Shown here in pieces: positions 63,993 through 64,000 of a DNA stretch of 64,000 bases. Origin of the DNA: Thioclava indica (GTDB lineage Bacteria; Pseudomonadota; Alphaproteobacteria; Rhodobacterales; Rhodobacteraceae); contig NZ_AUNB01000001.1 of NCBI RefSeq assembly GCF_000714545.1, positions 1 to 64,000 of the forward strand. Reading direction: 5' to 3'. Within the stretch, counting starts at the first letter, position 1. Each line of letters starts with the position of its first letter. The position numbers and the translations under genes were made by a program. The notes below the pieces were generated by a model. It searched no databases. It worked only from the letters and a program-made list of their open reading frames with translations, and was not told the origin of the DNA.

Positions 63993-64000
63993 AAGCTGAG

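Overview
The window is a GC-rich chromosomal segment from an alphaproteobacterium, most likely family Rhodobacteraceae (Rhodobacter/Roseobacter relatives). The evidence is the gene content: a smoEFGK-smoS-mtlK polyol operon, a DUF4167 protein, the CtaA type typical of the group, a Sat-CysC fusion, and a pterin-binding methyltransferase next to a MetF-like gene. Genes are dense, strands switch often, and many neighbours share ATGA stop/start overlaps. I see no rRNA, tRNA, prophage, transposase or CRISPR array.

Region by region. 1-0.6 kb: end of a purine (ureide) catabolism cluster. 0.7-8.2 kb: heme A synthase, M32 carboxypeptidase, TrhA-like membrane protein, tgt, a TSUP exporter, holC and pepA. 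8.3-16.1 kb: the outer-membrane biogenesis operon lptF-lptG-lptD-surA-pdxA-rsmA. 16.1-19.1 kb: prfA-prmC and a low-complexity DUF4167 protein. 19.2-24.0 kb: rhodanese, SufT, an ene-reductase broken by an amber codon, a SatD-DUF3307 pair behind palindromic sites, an IscA/SufA-type carrier and tpiA. 24.3-30.4 kb: RhlE-like helicase, DsbC/G-like protein, tag, rplM-rpsI, a small lipoprotein, a thioesterase and an enoyl-CoA hydratase. 30.6-34.0 kb: a one-carbon operon (virulence-factor domain protein, MetF-like, pterin-dependent methyltransferase) and an M20 amidohydrolase. 34.4-41.6 kb: envelope-type genes (DUF2927 lipoprotein, CoxE-like VWA protein, small membrane proteins, DedA, M48 peptidase), then a serine hydrolase overlapping a cytochrome P450. 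41.6-52.8 kb: Lrp regulator, trxB, L,D-transpeptidase, sat-cysC, threonine aldolase, ribF, a MaoC hydratase, ppaC and a TraB/GumN protein. 52.9-55.1 kb: CIRCE-controlled groES-groEL. 55.1-64 kb: polyol catabolism (SDR, HAD phosphatase, SorC regulator, sorbitol/mannitol ABC transporter, sorbitol and mannitol dehydrogenases).

The most unusual signals are: (1) a dispersed repeat of about 65 bp with three copies, whose middle stem changes sequence but stays palindromic, and one copy of which lies in frame inside a hydrolase gene; (2) a SatD-DUF3307 two-gene unit whose first protein combines a cyclase-like motif pattern with a C-terminal helix-turn-helix, preceded by two related palindromes; (3) a single-codon amber interruption of an Old Yellow Enzyme gene; (4) a 14-bp perfect hairpin within the first codons of the DUF2927 lipoprotein; and (5) the one-carbon operon, whose 'virulence factor' protein is probably misnamed.
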